A stretch of DNA of 53,432 nucleotides from CAYZZU01 sp964483105 (GTDB lineage: Bacteria > CG2-30-53-67), in contig CAYZZU010000017.1 of assembly GCA_964483105.1 (NCBI GenBank), forward strand, positions 1-53,432, read 5' to 3'. Every line of letters starts with the position of its first letter. Position 1 is the stretch's first letter. Below the pieces are notes generated by a model. That model was not told where the DNA came from and did no database searches. It saw only the letters and a list, made by a program, of their open reading frames with translations. A program made the position numbers and the translations under genes. Of this stretch, positions 25,425 to 34,806 are shown piece by piece.

Positions 25425-25610
25425 ATGGCGGGTGAGAATTTCCAGGAGCAGCCGCAGGGAAAAGAAAAGAACGAAGAGTCCTTCTGGGGGCGTTACGGGT
25501 CCTACATCCTTTTAGGGGGGTTGATCATCTATGTGATTCTTTTAGGGATCGGGACTTTCGCGGAGTGGACACACAATGATCGGATACTGAATTGGTGGAT
25601 CTTCCGGTGA
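25425..25610 (+). CDS. Single-helix membrane protein between etfB and etfA
   Basis: This 61-residue protein begins MAGENFQEQPQGKEKNEESF, has one membrane helix (YILLGGLIIYVILLGIGTF, about 29-47) and ends WTHNDRILNWWIFR. The ATG at 25425 has GGAAGGAG 6 bases upstream; the longer frame through the minisatellite is rejected. By charge, the N-terminus should be outside or flexible in the cytoplasm with a short aromatic tail on the other side. Its place inside the ETF gene pair suggests a membrane tether or small partner of ETF, which is inference only. Family not recognised. Confidence 0.65.
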   Translation: MAGENFQEQPQGKEKNEESFWGRYGSYILLGGLIIYVILLGIGTFAEWTHNDRILNWWIFR

Positions 25611-25659
25611 AAAAGAAGACAATCAGACCACTGAATGTAATAATACAGGAGTTATTCCT

Positions 25660-26634
25660 ATGAGCAATGTCATGGTGATCGCCGAGATAAAGGATGGATC
25701 CGTCAAGAAATCGACCTTCGAAGTTCTTACGCTCGGGAGAGAGCTTGCCGACGCTTCCGGTGGGGAACTCTCCGTGGTCCTGGCCGGGGAGGGAATTGAA
25801 TCGAAGGCGTCCGGTCTCGGAAAGTACGGCGCGGACCGTGTCTTTGTCCTTGACGATCCGAAACTCTCCCGGTATACCACGGAGGGATTTGTCGGAGCCA
25901 TGGCCTCTCTGATCCAACGAACAGGGCCTGAAATGGTTTTGATGAGCAATTCGGTTCTTTCCCGTGATTTCGCCCCGCGTCTCGCGGCCCGTTTAGGGGC
26001 CGGTCTTTTGACCGATTGTGTTGAACTGGTGCGTGAAGAGGGAGGCCTGGCGGCTCTCCGGCCGGTGTACGGGGGGAAGGTCCTGAGCCGGGAACGGCTT
26101 CGTGGTGGTACGCCCCGGATGGCGACCATCCGTCCCAACACGGTCACCGCGGAGGAGATCGATCCACCCCGGGCCGCTGCGGTGGAAAAACCGGAGGTAG
26201 AGGTCGGGGAGATCCGGACACGGGTGGTGGACCGGATTATGAAAGAGGGCGCGAAGATTGACCTGACCGAGGCGGATGTTGTGGTGTCCGGCGGAAGGGG
26301 GATGAAAAACACGGAGAACTTCAGGATCCTCGAAGAATTGGCGGAAGTGTTAGGCGCCGCTGTGGGGGCTTCCCGGGCGGCCGTGGATTCCGGCTGGAGG
26401 CCTCACTCCGACCAGGTAGGGCAGACCGGAAAGATCGTCAATCCGAGACTTTACATCGCCTGCGGGATCTCCGGGGCCGTGCAGCACCTGGCGGGAATGG
26501 GAACCTCTCGGACCATCGTGGCCATCAATACCGATCCCGATGCCCCGATTTTCGAGAAGGCGGATTACGGAATCGTGGGAGACTTGTTCGAGGTGGTGCC
26601 GTTGTTAACCGAGGCATTGAAGAATTCGAAGTAG
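25660..26634 (+). CDS. etfA: Electron transfer flavoprotein alpha subunit
   Basis: This 324-residue subunit holds the catalytic FAD of ETF. The C-terminal FAD domain shows VVVSGGRGMKNTENFRILEE, GASRAAVDSGWRPHSDQVGQT, LYIACGISGAVQHLAGM and IVAINTDPDAPIF, all diagnostic for EtfA. The N-terminal half matches the alpha/beta domain that packs on EtfB. It belongs to the beta-oxidation operon. No ETF:quinone oxidoreductase is in the window, so the exit of electrons to the membrane is encoded elsewhere. Confidence 0.94.
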   Translation: MSNVMVIAEIKDGSVKKSTFEVLTLGRELADASGGELSVVLAGEGIESKASGLGKYGADRVFVLDDPKLSRYTTEGFVGAMASLIQRTGPEMVLMSNSVLSRDFAPRLAARLGAGLLTDCVELVREEGGLAALRPVYGGKVLSRERLRGGTPRMATIRPNTVTAEEIDPPRAAAVEKPEVEVGEIRTRVVDRIMKEGAKIDLTEADVVVSGGRGMKNTENFRILEELAEVLGAAVGASRAAVDSGWRPHSDQVGQTGKIVNPRLYIACGISGAVQHLAGMGTSRTIVAINTDPDAPIFEKADYGIVGDLFEVVPLLTEALKNSK

Positions 26635-26693
26635 AAAACGGTCCCCTGACCTCCGGATTCAATGAAAAACCTTTCAAAGAACAGGAAACGCTT

Positions 26694-28478
26694 GTGACAC
26701 TACATGGTTTTTTTCAGGAATGCGCGAAGCGGTATCAAGGGAAATCCGCCCTGATGGTCAAACGGGAAGGACGGTACCGGGAAATTTCCTGGCGGGAGAT
26801 GGAGTCTTCGGTCCGGAAGCTTGCACTGGGGCTTTCGGCCCTGGGAGTGGAGAAGGGGGACCGGGTCGCAATCTTGTCGGAGAACCGGCCGGAATGGCCC
26901 GTCTCCGATCTGGCCGTCCTTTCGGAGGGGGCTGTCACGGTGCCGGTCTACCCCACCAGCACTTCCAGGCAGATCGCCTACGTCCTGGATGATTCAGAGG
27001 CGAAGGTCCTGATTGTATCGACCGCGGAACAGCTCCGGAAAATACGGGAGGTGGAATCCACACTTTCGGTACAGCCGAAGGTCGTGGTTATGGACCCGGT
27101 GGAGGATCCGGGAGCGATTCCGTTGGACCGGTTGCTCCGGCAGGGGGCGGAACTCGCAGCCGGGGATCCCGGCCTTTACGAACGGCACGCGGCGCGTACG
27201 GTCGATTCCGATACGGCCACAGTCATCTACACATCCGGAACGACCGGAGAACCGAAGGGGGTTCTCTTGTCCCATGAGAACATCCTCTTCAACTGCAAGG
27301 CCTCGGAATGTGTCGTACCGATCGAGGAAGGAGATCTTTGCCTCTCATTTCTTCCCCTAAGCCATGTCTTTGAACGGACCGTGGGGCAGTTCTTCATGCT
27401 GTTCCATGGCGTGACCATCGCCTATGCCGAATCGATCGACAGTGTGGCGGACAACCTGGCCGAAGTACGGCCGACACTCGTGGTCTCCGTACCGAGACTC
27501 TATGAGAAGATGTACGCCCGTGTCCTGGAAAAGGTTCGCCGGAGCCCCCGGATCCGGCAAAAGATTTTTGCCTGGGGTATCGAGACCGGGAAACAACTGA
27601 CCCCGTACCGTCTGAAACGGGAGCAGGGTCCTTTTTGGCTGCGGATGGAATTCGCCCTCGCGGATCGGCTGGTCTTCCACAAGATCAAGGAGCGGCTCGG
27701 CGGTCGATTGCGGTACTTTATTTCCGGCGGCGCGCCGCTCTCCCGGAAGATCGCCGAATTTTTCTATGCCGCCGGCGTCACCATCCTCGAGGGGTACGGG
27801 TTGACCGAGACCTCGCCGGTGATTACCGCGAACCGCCACGACAAGATCCGCTTCGGAACCATCGGACCGGCGCTTCCCGGAGTCGAGGTCAAGATCGCGG
27901 AGGATGGCGAGATCCTGACCCGCAGCCCCTCCGTTATGAAGGGGTATTTCAAGAACGAGACCGCCACCCGGGAATCGATCGATCCGGAGGGTTGGTTCCA
28001 TACCGGGGATATTGGTGAGATCGACGAAGAAGGGTTCGTCCGGATTACCGACCGGAAGAAAGATCTCATCGTCACCTCGGGCGGTAAGAACATTGCCCCC
28101 CAGTATATCGAAAGTCTCCTCCTGTCCGATGATTATTTCAGTCAGGTCATGGTCTACGGCGATCGGCGTAAGTACCTGACCGCCCTGGTGGTTCCTGCTT
28201 TTGAGACCCTCTCCAAGTACTTCAGGGAGAAAGGCGTGACCTTTTCTTCCCGGCAGGAGATGCTCCATGACCCCAGGACTTACGATTTCCTCATGTCGCG
28301 TGTCATACGGAAACAACGGACCATGGCCCGCTTTGAGCAATTGAAAAAGATTGCCCTCCTCGACCATGAATGGACGCAGGAGGCCGGAGAGTTGACCCCT
28401 ACCCTGAAAATTCGACGGAAGGTCATCACGAAAAGATATTTCGACCTCCTGGACGCCCTGTATGAAAACGAGTTCTGA
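26694..28478 (+). CDS. fadD: Long-chain acyl-CoA synthetase (AMP-forming)
   Basis: This 594-residue enzyme activates fatty acids with ATP and CoA. The AMP-binding P-loop is TVIYTSGTTGEPKGVLLSH (about 180-198), followed by LSFLPLSHVFER, the A5 motif LEGYGLTETSPVI, GWFHTGDIGEIDEEGF and ITDRKKDLIVTSGGKNI near the C-terminal domain. It resembles bacterial FAA1/FadD-like enzymes that lack a membrane anchor. It probably starts at GTG 26694, with GGAAA upstream, 59 bp after etfA. Together with FadL it feeds exogenous fatty acids into the operon. Confidence 0.92.
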   Translation: MTLHGFFQECAKRYQGKSALMVKREGRYREISWREMESSVRKLALGLSALGVEKGDRVAILSENRPEWPVSDLAVLSEGAVTVPVYPTSTSRQIAYVLDDSEAKVLIVSTAEQLRKIREVESTLSVQPKVVVMDPVEDPGAIPLDRLLRQGAELAAGDPGLYERHAARTVDSDTATVIYTSGTTGEPKGVLLSHENILFNCKASECVVPIEEGDLCLSFLPLSHVFERTVGQFFMLFHGVTIAYAESIDSVADNLAEVRPTLVVSVPRLYEKMYARVLEKVRRSPRIRQKIFAWGIETGKQLTPYRLKREQGPFWLRMEFALADRLVFHKIKERLGGRLRYFISGGAPLSRKIAEFFYAAGVTILEGYGLTETSPVITANRHDKIRFGTIGPALPGVEVKIAEDGEILTRSPSVMKGYFKNETATRESIDPEGWFHTGDIGEIDEEGFVRITDRKKDLIVTSGGKNIAPQYIESLLLSDDYFSQVMVYGDRRKYLTALVVPAFETLSKYFREKGVTFSSRQEMLHDPRTYDFLMSRVIRKQRTMARFEQLKKIALLDHEWTQEAGELTPTLKIRRKVITKRYFDLLDALYENEF

Positions 28479-28494
28479 GAAGAATGTGCAAAAA

Positions 28495-28519
28495 GGGGGC
28501 AACGGTTCCCATTTTTTTT
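28495..28519 (+). terminator. Weak intrinsic terminator after fadD
   Basis: GGG...CCC with inner AA/TT pairing, followed by A and eight T residues, lies 17 bp after the fadD stop. The stem is short and the call is tentative. Confidence 0.35.
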
Positions 28520-28586
28520 CACCGCTTCCTCCCTTCGCGATCAGGCAGTTCCTGAATGTAAAAAAGTCAAATTAAAGAGAATAGGC

Positions 28587-28630
28587 TTGACAAAAACAGA
28601 TAACGCCTATAGATAATATGACATATTGAA
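28587..28630 (+). promoter_or_regulatory. fadL promoter with shared 12-mer
   Basis: TTGACA (28587-28592) and an imperfect -10 (TAGATA at 28610-28615 with 17 bp spacing, or GATAAT) precede fadL. TGACATATTGAA at 28619-28630 repeats exactly the 12-mer at 17305-17316 in the beta-oxidation promoter, and here forms ATATG-A-CATAT with flanking bases. Confidence 0.55.
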
Positions 28631-28648
28631 CAATGAGGAGGACGGAAT

Positions 28649-30016
28649 ATGAAACGACTACTGTTTTTTTCTGCGGTGATCCTGGGGATCGCCCTTTTTA
28701 CCTCATCCCTTGCCTGGAGCGCCGGTTTCCTGATTTTTGAGCAGGGGGCCAAGGCAATGGGGATGGCGGGGGCCTTCACCGCCACGGCCGACGACCCCAC
28801 AGCGATCTTCAACAACGCCGCAGGGATTACGCAGCTTGCCGGTACTCATCTCAGCATCGGCAATACCTTCATCCGGAACGATCAGAAGTACGATGTGGAC
28901 AGCGCCAAGACTGCAGGTCTGGCCTATCATGAAGAAATGGCGGCACGGACCTTTTTTCTTCCCCATTTCTACCTGACGCATCAGCTGAATGATCGGGTTA
29001 CGTTCGGGTTCGGTTACTATACTCCCTTCGGGATCGGAACCGACTGGGCCGCTGGATCTGCGGGAAACTCCGTGGCGGACGAGGCCCACATCAAGACCTA
29101 TGATTTCAATCCCAATCTTGCCTTCAAGTTGAATCCGAAACTCTCCGTGGCGGTCGGGATCCACTATCTGAGATTCAAGACCCAGATCATCCGGCAGGTG
29201 GGGGCCGAATCGTTCAATGCGATTCTCACGGCGCTCAGCCTTCCGACGGAGACGCCGGTTTCCAGTTATGAACGGCTCGGGGCGAATCAGCTCGGTCGGT
29301 TGAAGCTGGACGGCCGTGGGGGTGGATGGGGATACAACGTGGGGCTCCGGTACGAGGTGAACGACTTCTGGAAGGTGGGATTCTCCTACCGCAGCCATAC
29401 CAAGGTGGAGATTTCGAGAAGCGAAAGTACAGTGGACTGGTTCCCAAGTGGGAACGCGCTTTTCTCGCCGTTTCTTCCCAACCCGGTGGTCAGTACCCAT
29501 ACCCATGGCCGGACCCAGGTTGGACTACCCGGAATCTTCCTGGCCGGGATTTCCACCACAGCCCTTCCGGACTGGAACTTCGAGTTCGACGTACAGTACA
29601 CCACGTGGAATCATTTCAACGACATTGTCGTGGATATGGATCCCGGACTTTCCTTGAATCCCCTCTTGGGATTGACGACATCCGATCAGTTGAGTCTCCA
29701 GGAGGACTGGGAGAACGGCTGGGGGTTCCATTTGGGGACTGAATATCACTATACCAAGGACTTCGCCGTCCGGGCGGGATATTTCTTCGATAAGAACCCG
29801 ATCCCCGATCGGACCCTGGGACCGATCCTTCCCGATTCGGACCGGCACAACTTTTCTCTGGGGTGTGGCTATACCCGGGGGAGTTGGACCCTCGACGCGG
29901 CATATATGTATTCCCATTTCAAGGATCGTGGGACCGACACCAATTATCAGAATTTCAATGCTGACTACCAGAGTGACTTCCACCTGTTAGGGATTACCCT
30001 GACCCGGAAGTTATAA
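28649..30016 (+). CDS. fadL: OmpP1/FadL-family outer-membrane fatty-acid transporter
   Basis: This 455-residue beta-barrel protein moves long-chain fatty acids or other hydrophobic compounds across the outer membrane. After a signal peptide (about 1-27, ending SLAWS) the mature protein begins AGFLIFEQGAKAMGMAGAFT with ADDPTAIFNNAAGIT, the N-terminal hatch motif of FadL proteins. It ends DFHLLGITLTRKL with an alternating strand typical of a barrel C-terminus. GAGGAGG lies 8 bases before the ATG. Its promoter shares a 12-mer with the beta-oxidation operon. Its 3' end overlaps convergent nhaA by 6 bp. Confidence 0.93.
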   Translation: MKRLLFFSAVILGIALFTSSLAWSAGFLIFEQGAKAMGMAGAFTATADDPTAIFNNAAGITQLAGTHLSIGNTFIRNDQKYDVDSAKTAGLAYHEEMAARTFFLPHFYLTHQLNDRVTFGFGYYTPFGIGTDWAAGSAGNSVADEAHIKTYDFNPNLAFKLNPKLSVAVGIHYLRFKTQIIRQVGAESFNAILTALSLPTETPVSSYERLGANQLGRLKLDGRGGGWGYNVGLRYEVNDFWKVGFSYRSHTKVEISRSESTVDWFPSGNALFSPFLPNPVVSTHTHGRTQVGLPGIFLAGISTTALPDWNFEFDVQYTTWNHFNDIVVDMDPGLSLNPLLGLTTSDQLSLQEDWENGWGFHLGTEYHYTKDFAVRAGYFFDKNPIPDRTLGPILPDSDRHNFSLGCGYTRGSWTLDAAYMYSHFKDRGTDTNYQNFNADYQSDFHLLGITLTRKL

Positions 30017-31393
30017 GGAAACCCCAATTTGCCCCTTACCGGTTTTTCTGACTGATTGATTGTCCTGAGACTTTTTCCAGGCTAACAGCGTCAACAGAAT
30101 CAACCCGATGGCGGAGGAGAGTATGGAACCGAGAAGGATTCCTAACTTCGCGGACGCGAGCCTGCTCTCCGTGGAGAAGGATAAAAGGGAGATAAAGAGG
30201 GACATGGTAAAACCGATTCCTCCCAGAAAACCGACACCGATGATATGTGACCAGTTCAGTCTGGAAGGAAGTTCGGCCAATCCTGTCTTGACGGCCGCGT
30301 AGGAAAAGAGAGTGATTCCCAGGGGTTTCCCGATCACCAGGCCGCACACAATTCCCATTGTAATGGATGATCGGAGCATCTCTGCGTAGTGGATCCCGCT
30401 CAGGGTAAATCCTACATTGGCCAGGGCAAAGAGGGGAATCACCAGATAGGTGACGATGGGAGTCAGTGCGTGCTCAAACCGTTGCAGCGGGGTCTCCACA
30501 TGCTGGCAGGCCAGCTTGATCGATTGCACCGTATTTTGATGCTCCGGGTTTATCAGGATTGAATCGCCGCACCCCTCCGGGGGGCATTGAAAATGATCGA
30601 TCAGGTGCCGGGTTTCCAGCAGGAACTTATCGGTGTTGGTTCGACCCCTGGCCGGAATGAACAGAGCCGTGACGATTCCGGCGATCGTTGCGTGAAGCCC
30701 GGAGCTCTGGACCGAAAACCACAGGAGAATCCCGAGGATCGCGTACGGCAGGATCCAGCGGATGCGTAACAGGTTCAAAAGGAACAATCCCAGGATCAGG
30801 ATCAGGGAGAGCGCTAAGAATTTCAGGACAAAATGCTGCGTGTAAAAGAGCGCGATGACCAGGACAGCTCCGATATCGTCGGTGATCGACAACGCGGCGA
30901 GAAAGATTCTGAGACTGAGGGGGACGCTCCGTCCAAGCAGGGCGATTGCGCCGAGCGCGAAAGCGATATCGGTTGCCATCGGGATTCCCCATCCCCGGAG
31001 GGAAGATGTTCCATGATTGAAGAGGAAGTAGATGGACGCCGGGACGAGCATCCCCCCCAGACCGGCCGCGGCCGGCAAAAAGGCCTTCCGGAAAGAGGCC
31101 AGTTCACCGACAAGCATCTCCCGCTTGATCTCCAGGCCCAGGGTAAAGAAGAAAACGGCCATCAACCCATCGTTAATCCAGTGCAAAAGACTTTGACGGA
31201 TGGCAAACGCTCCGAGCGACAGGCCGAACGTTGTCTGCCAGATCCGGTGATAGATTTCGGCGAAGGGGGAATTGGACCAAGTAAAGGCGATCCCCGCGGT
31301 CACGATCAGGAGGAGGCTGCTGAACGCCTCCTTCCGGAAGAAAGACTGAAACGGCCTGACGATCGAGTAGGTTTTCTTCTCCGTTGATGACAT
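30011..31393 (-). CDS. nhaA: Na+/H+ antiporter NhaA
   Basis: This 460-residue inner-membrane protein exchanges Na+ for H+. The essential aspartate pair is in FLAALSITDDIGAVLVIALF, with other family motifs such as LEIKREMLVGELASFRKA, PMATDIAFALGAIALLG and IGKPLGITLFSYAAVK. It is longer than the E. coli protein (388 residues) because of a polar loop around VETPLQRFEHAL and extra C-terminal residues. The ATG at 31393 is preferred over the one 11 codons upstream because it follows AAGGGG and begins the usual N-terminus. Confidence 0.92.
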   Translation of the reverse strand: MSSTEKKTYSIVRPFQSFFRKEAFSSLLLIVTAGIAFTWSNSPFAEIYHRIWQTTFGLSLGAFAIRQSLLHWINDGLMAVFFFTLGLEIKREMLVGELASFRKAFLPAAAGLGGMLVPASIYFLFNHGTSSLRGWGIPMATDIAFALGAIALLGRSVPLSLRIFLAALSITDDIGAVLVIALFYTQHFVLKFLALSLILILGLFLLNLLRIRWILPYAILGILLWFSVQSSGLHATIAGIVTALFIPARGRTNTDKFLLETRHLIDHFQCPPEGCGDSILINPEHQNTVQSIKLACQHVETPLQRFEHALTPIVTYLVIPLFALANVGFTLSGIHYAEMLRSSITMGIVCGLVIGKPLGITLFSYAAVKTGLAELPSRLNWSHIIGVGFLGGIGFTMSLFISLLSFSTESRLASAKLGILLGSILSSAIGLILLTLLAWKKSQDNQSVRKTGKGQIGVSL

Positions 31394-31532
31394 TGGATTG
31401 AGCCCCTTCCCGGGAGTGGCAACCACATTTCTCCAATCATCCGATCTTCACAAAGAATAGCATATCTGACCTTTTTGAGATAGAGAAAACACCGGAAAAA
31501 TCGTTGTGTGATCACTCAATGATTCAGGAGAA

Positions 31533-31562
31533 GATCGGTACAGAAAAACCGATCCGTTTTTT
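31533..31562 (+). terminator. Intrinsic terminator in the leader of the histidine kinase gene
   Basis: GATCGGT (31533-31539) pairs with ACCGATC (31548-31554) around an 8 nt loop and is followed by CG and six T residues. It points along the plus strand, while the only gene before it (nhaA) is on the minus strand. It could end a short RNA or attenuate transcription into the kinase gene 180 bp later. The rest of 31394-31740 shows nothing else I can support. Confidence 0.55.
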
Positions 31563-31740
31563 CAATCAAGACCGGATTGTTTATGCCGATATATGGAACA
31601 GGGATGGTATCCGGTTTTCAAGATCCGGTTTCCCGGGGGCTCTTGGTTTGAAAAGCGTGAAGGTATTGTGTTAAAAGGTTCCCGGTGTGATATTCCGTTC
31701 GCCTTTCCACCCGGTACAGGGAAAGTCGCAGGAAGTGGGG

Positions 31741-33906
31741 ATGAAACGTTCATCAGAATTTTCGAAATGCCTTCAAAATATCTTTTCCAGCGGTTGCTGG
31801 GAGAGGTATGAGAAGGATATTGAGACCCTCTCCAGGTTCCTGCTGGTCAATGCCGCCTGTTTATTGGGGAGTGTTTTCTTCTGCAGCTTCGGGATCTGGG
31901 ATATTCTTCATGGGGTTGAGCCTCTCGGGGCTGTATCGCTCGCCACTGGAGTTCTGATCGGACTCGATTTCATTTATTTGCGAGTTACCCGGCGGTTGCT
32001 CCTCGCAAGTTATTTTAATGTTTTTATTGTTTCCTTCGCTTTCCTTTATCTTCTGATAACCGGAGGGAGCCTCAACACCGGACCGTTGTGGCTCTATTCT
32101 TTTCCCGTGGCGGCCCTGTTTCTGTTGGGATTAAAGGGGGGGACTGTTGCCACCCTTTTTTTCCTGATCGCGTCGTCGGTGATCCTGTACTACCCGGATT
32201 TTCCCCTGGTGATGACGACTTATCCTGTGGAGTTCAAGGCCCGGTTCATCTCCAGTATGGTAGGCGTTGCGGTTCTGTCTTATGTGATCGAATATATACG
32301 GTTCCTGACGCAGAAAAGACTGCTTCTCAAGAATCATCAGCTTGAAGAAAGTATGATCGAGGTCAATCACGCCAAGGCCGCCCTTACTTACGAAACGGAA
32401 CGTCTCTCCGTTACACTCCGTTCAATCGGAGATGGTGTGATCACGACGGATACAGAGGGGAGGATTCTTTTGATCAACCCCGTGGCCGAATTGCTGACAG
32501 GCTGGGTGGAACAGGATGCCGTGGGGAGGTCTCTGGTCAGTGTCCTGCACCTTTGGGATGCGGACACCCTCCAGATGGAAAAAGATCCGGTACGGGGAGT
32601 GCTGCAAACAAAGGGGGTCGTCGTGTTCTCGGATCGGACCGTGCTCCAGGACCGGCATGGAAACCGGAAAGCCGTTCTGGTCAGTGGGGCGCCGATCCGT
32701 CGGGGTGAGAACGAAATCATCGGCGTTGTGATTGTCCTTCACGATATTACGGGACAGCGTAAGATGGAGGAAGAGCTGCTGAAGGCAAAGAAACTGGAAT
32801 CGATCGGAATCCTCGCCGGGGGCATCGCCCATGATTTCAACAACTTTCTTACGGGGATATTGAGTAATTCTCAACTGGCCAAGGTTCTTCTGAAGGACCC
32901 GGAGAACCTCTCACAATGCTTGGACGGCATTGAGGAAGCTGCGCGAAGAGCCACCTCGCTTACCCATCAGTTGCTCACCTTTTCCAAAGGAGGGGTACCT
33001 GTTAAGAAACGCATGGAAATTTCCGGTTTGATCAGGAAGACGGTTGATTTCGCCTTGAGCGGTTCAAAGGTCAGGAGTCGTTTTTTCATTCAGAAGGACC
33101 TTCGGCAGGCTGAGGTGGATGAGGGGCAGATCAGTCAGGTAATCAGTAATCTGGTGATCAACGCCCAGCAGGCCATGCCGGAAGGGGGGGAGGTTGAAAT
33201 CACCGCTGAAAACGTGACAATCACGGAGGGACAAGTGCCCGGTCTTTCTCCCGGTACCTACGTAAGGCTTTCCGTTCAGGATCATGGTGAGGGGATCGCA
33301 GAAGAACACCTCTCGAGGATCTTTGATCCCTATTTTACGACCAAGGAGCAAGGGAACGGGCTCGGGTTGGCTACGGCGTATTCAATTGTGAACAAGCATC
33401 ATGGGAAGATTATGGTGGAATCGAATACGGATAGTGGGACTCTCTTTTCCATTTATCTGCCTGCCCTCGAGGACGGAGGAAACCTGCCGTCGAAGACCGG
33501 TGAACGGGAAGTTGATCTGCTGAAAGGGAAAGGGAAAATCCTCGTGATGGATGATGAAGAATTTGTGCTCCGTGTGGTCCGGAAGATGCTTTCCGTCGCA
33601 GGTTATGAGGTTGAATCGGCGGGAAACGGGCGGGAGGCAATTAAAAAGTATAAAGAGGCGATGAGGAACCGGGAACCTTTTCAGGTCGTGATTATGGATT
33701 TGACGATACCCGGAGGCATGGGCGGCACGGAAACGCTTCAGGAACTTTTGAAGATGGATCCCGAGGTCAAAGCGGTTGTGTCAAGCGGCTATTCCAACGA
33801 CCCGGTCATGGCCTACTACCAGCGGTATGGATTCAGGGGATGTATTACCAAACCCATTCATATGGGGGAACTCCTGAAAACCATCAGCGAAGTGATCTCC
33901 CAATAA
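31741..33906 (+). CDS. Hybrid sensor histidine kinase: membrane sensor, PAS, kinase core, receiver
   Basis: This 721-residue protein has five to six N-terminal membrane helices (about 30-190, e.g. YFNVFIVSFAFLYLLITGG), then a PAS domain (about 220-340, RSIGDGVITTDTEGRILLINP). The HisKA motif is GGIAHDFNNFLTGILSN, with the phosphorylated His at 364. The HATPase has YFTTKEQGNGLGLATAYSIV. A C-terminal receiver starts ILVMDDEEFVLRVV, with phosphoacceptor Asp about 653 in VIMDLTIPGGMGG. No output regulator is next to it. The start at 31741 follows GGAAGTGGGG; an in-frame ATG at 31687 is possible. Confidence 0.9.
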   Translation: MKRSSEFSKCLQNIFSSGCWERYEKDIETLSRFLLVNAACLLGSVFFCSFGIWDILHGVEPLGAVSLATGVLIGLDFIYLRVTRRLLLASYFNVFIVSFAFLYLLITGGSLNTGPLWLYSFPVAALFLLGLKGGTVATLFFLIASSVILYYPDFPLVMTTYPVEFKARFISSMVGVAVLSYVIEYIRFLTQKRLLLKNHQLEESMIEVNHAKAALTYETERLSVTLRSIGDGVITTDTEGRILLINPVAELLTGWVEQDAVGRSLVSVLHLWDADTLQMEKDPVRGVLQTKGVVVFSDRTVLQDRHGNRKAVLVSGAPIRRGENEIIGVVIVLHDITGQRKMEEELLKAKKLESIGILAGGIAHDFNNFLTGILSNSQLAKVLLKDPENLSQCLDGIEEAARRATSLTHQLLTFSKGGVPVKKRMEISGLIRKTVDFALSGSKVRSRFFIQKDLRQAEVDEGQISQVISNLVINAQQAMPEGGEVEITAENVTITEGQVPGLSPGTYVRLSVQDHGEGIAEEHLSRIFDPYFTTKEQGNGLGLATAYSIVNKHHGKIMVESNTDSGTLFSIYLPALEDGGNLPSKTGEREVDLLKGKGKILVMDDEEFVLRVVRKMLSVAGYEVESAGNGREAIKKYKEAMRNREPFQVVIMDLTIPGGMGGTETLQELLKMDPEVKAVVSSGYSNDPVMAYYQRYGFRGCITKPIHMGELLKTISEVISQ

Positions 33907-34010
33907 CTCCTCAACCGATTCCGGGAAGATGACGACCTTGCTGATGCGTAACAGGTGGGGGTAGGAGACGCCGGTTCGGGACAAGCGTGGGACGAAGAGC
34001 ACAAATGCCT

Positions 34011-34217
34011 TCAAGTCAGTTCGTAGCCCGCCTCCTTTACGGCTCGTTCCATGGCCTCCGGGTCGACCCTCGACGCATCATAGGTGATCACCGCGGTTTT
34101 GTTTTGCAGATCCACCCGGGCCTCTTCCACGCCCTCCAGATCCTCCAGAGCCTCCCGAACATGGCGGACGCACATTTCACAGGTCATTCCGTTGACTTTT
34201 CGTTGGATTTCCTCCAT
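34011..34217 (-). CDS. Heavy-metal-associated (HMA) domain protein, CopZ-like
   Basis: This 68-residue cytoplasmic protein is a single HMA domain, beginning MEEIQRKVNGMTCEMCVRHV. The Cu(I)-binding motif is MTCEMC, followed by REALEDLEGVEEARVDLQNK and the C-terminal YELT. Such proteins chaperone copper or other soft metals. No copper ATPase is in the window. GGAGAA precedes the ATG at 34217, 13 bp after the stop of the TPR lipoprotein gene, so the two are likely cotranscribed. Confidence 0.88.
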   Translation of the reverse strand: MEEIQRKVNGMTCEMCVRHVREALEDLEGVEEARVDLQNKTAVITYDASRVDPEAMERAVKEAGYELT

Positions 34218-34230
34218 TGAATTTTCTCCT

Positions 34231-34806
34231 TCATCGGACGGACTGTTTCCGTCCACTTCGCAGTCTTTTTACCTCATGCCGAATCGCATCGGCCATGTTA
34301 TGATTCGGGTACAGTTTCAGGAATTTCTCCCAGACTTTCAAGGCTTCCTCGCGGTCCTGTTTGTCATAGGCCAGCACGACCCCCATGTTGGCCAGGGCGT
34401 TGGCGTGATTCGGCTGGTAGGCGAGCCCTTTGCGGTATGCCTCGAGCGCGCGGTCCGGCTGGCCCATTTTCCTGTAGCAGGTCCCCATGTCGATCCGGAC
34501 GTCTACATTGTCCGGAACAATCTTGAGCGCCCTTTGATAATACTGAACCGCTTCGGGAAATCGCGAGATATCCATGTAGGCGTTGCCGAGACCGATCAGG
34601 GCATCTACGGCATCCGGTGTCTTCTTCAGGATTTCCTGATAAACATGGATGTCCTGTTCCAACCCGGGGGTTGCCTGGAGGGGTTTTGCAGTGGGCGCGG
34701 GTGCCTTGGGTTCTGCCGCGTGCTTTGATGTGCTTTCCTGACATCCCGTGAACAGGAACAACGCCGGAATCAATACGAGTAGAATCCTGGGGGAAAATTT
34801 TTTCAT
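34231..34806 (-). CDS. TPR-repeat lipoprotein
   Basis: This 191-residue protein has a lipoprotein signal (KKFSPRILLVLIPALFLFTGC, lipidated Cys about 22), an Ala/Pro-rich linker and three to four TPR repeats, e.g. DAVDALIGLGNAYMDISRF, VDVRIDMGTCYRKMGQPDRA and ANALANMGVVLAYDKQDREE. It should be membrane-anchored in the periplasm and act as a protein-interaction scaffold. The partner is unknown. Confidence 0.85.
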   Translation of the reverse strand: MKKFSPRILLVLIPALFLFTGCQESTSKHAAEPKAPAPTAKPLQATPGLEQDIHVYQEILKKTPDAVDALIGLGNAYMDISRFPEAVQYYQRALKIVPDNVDVRIDMGTCYRKMGQPDRALEAYRKGLAYQPNHANALANMGVVLAYDKQDREEALKVWEKFLKLYPNHNMADAIRHEVKRLRSGRKQSVR

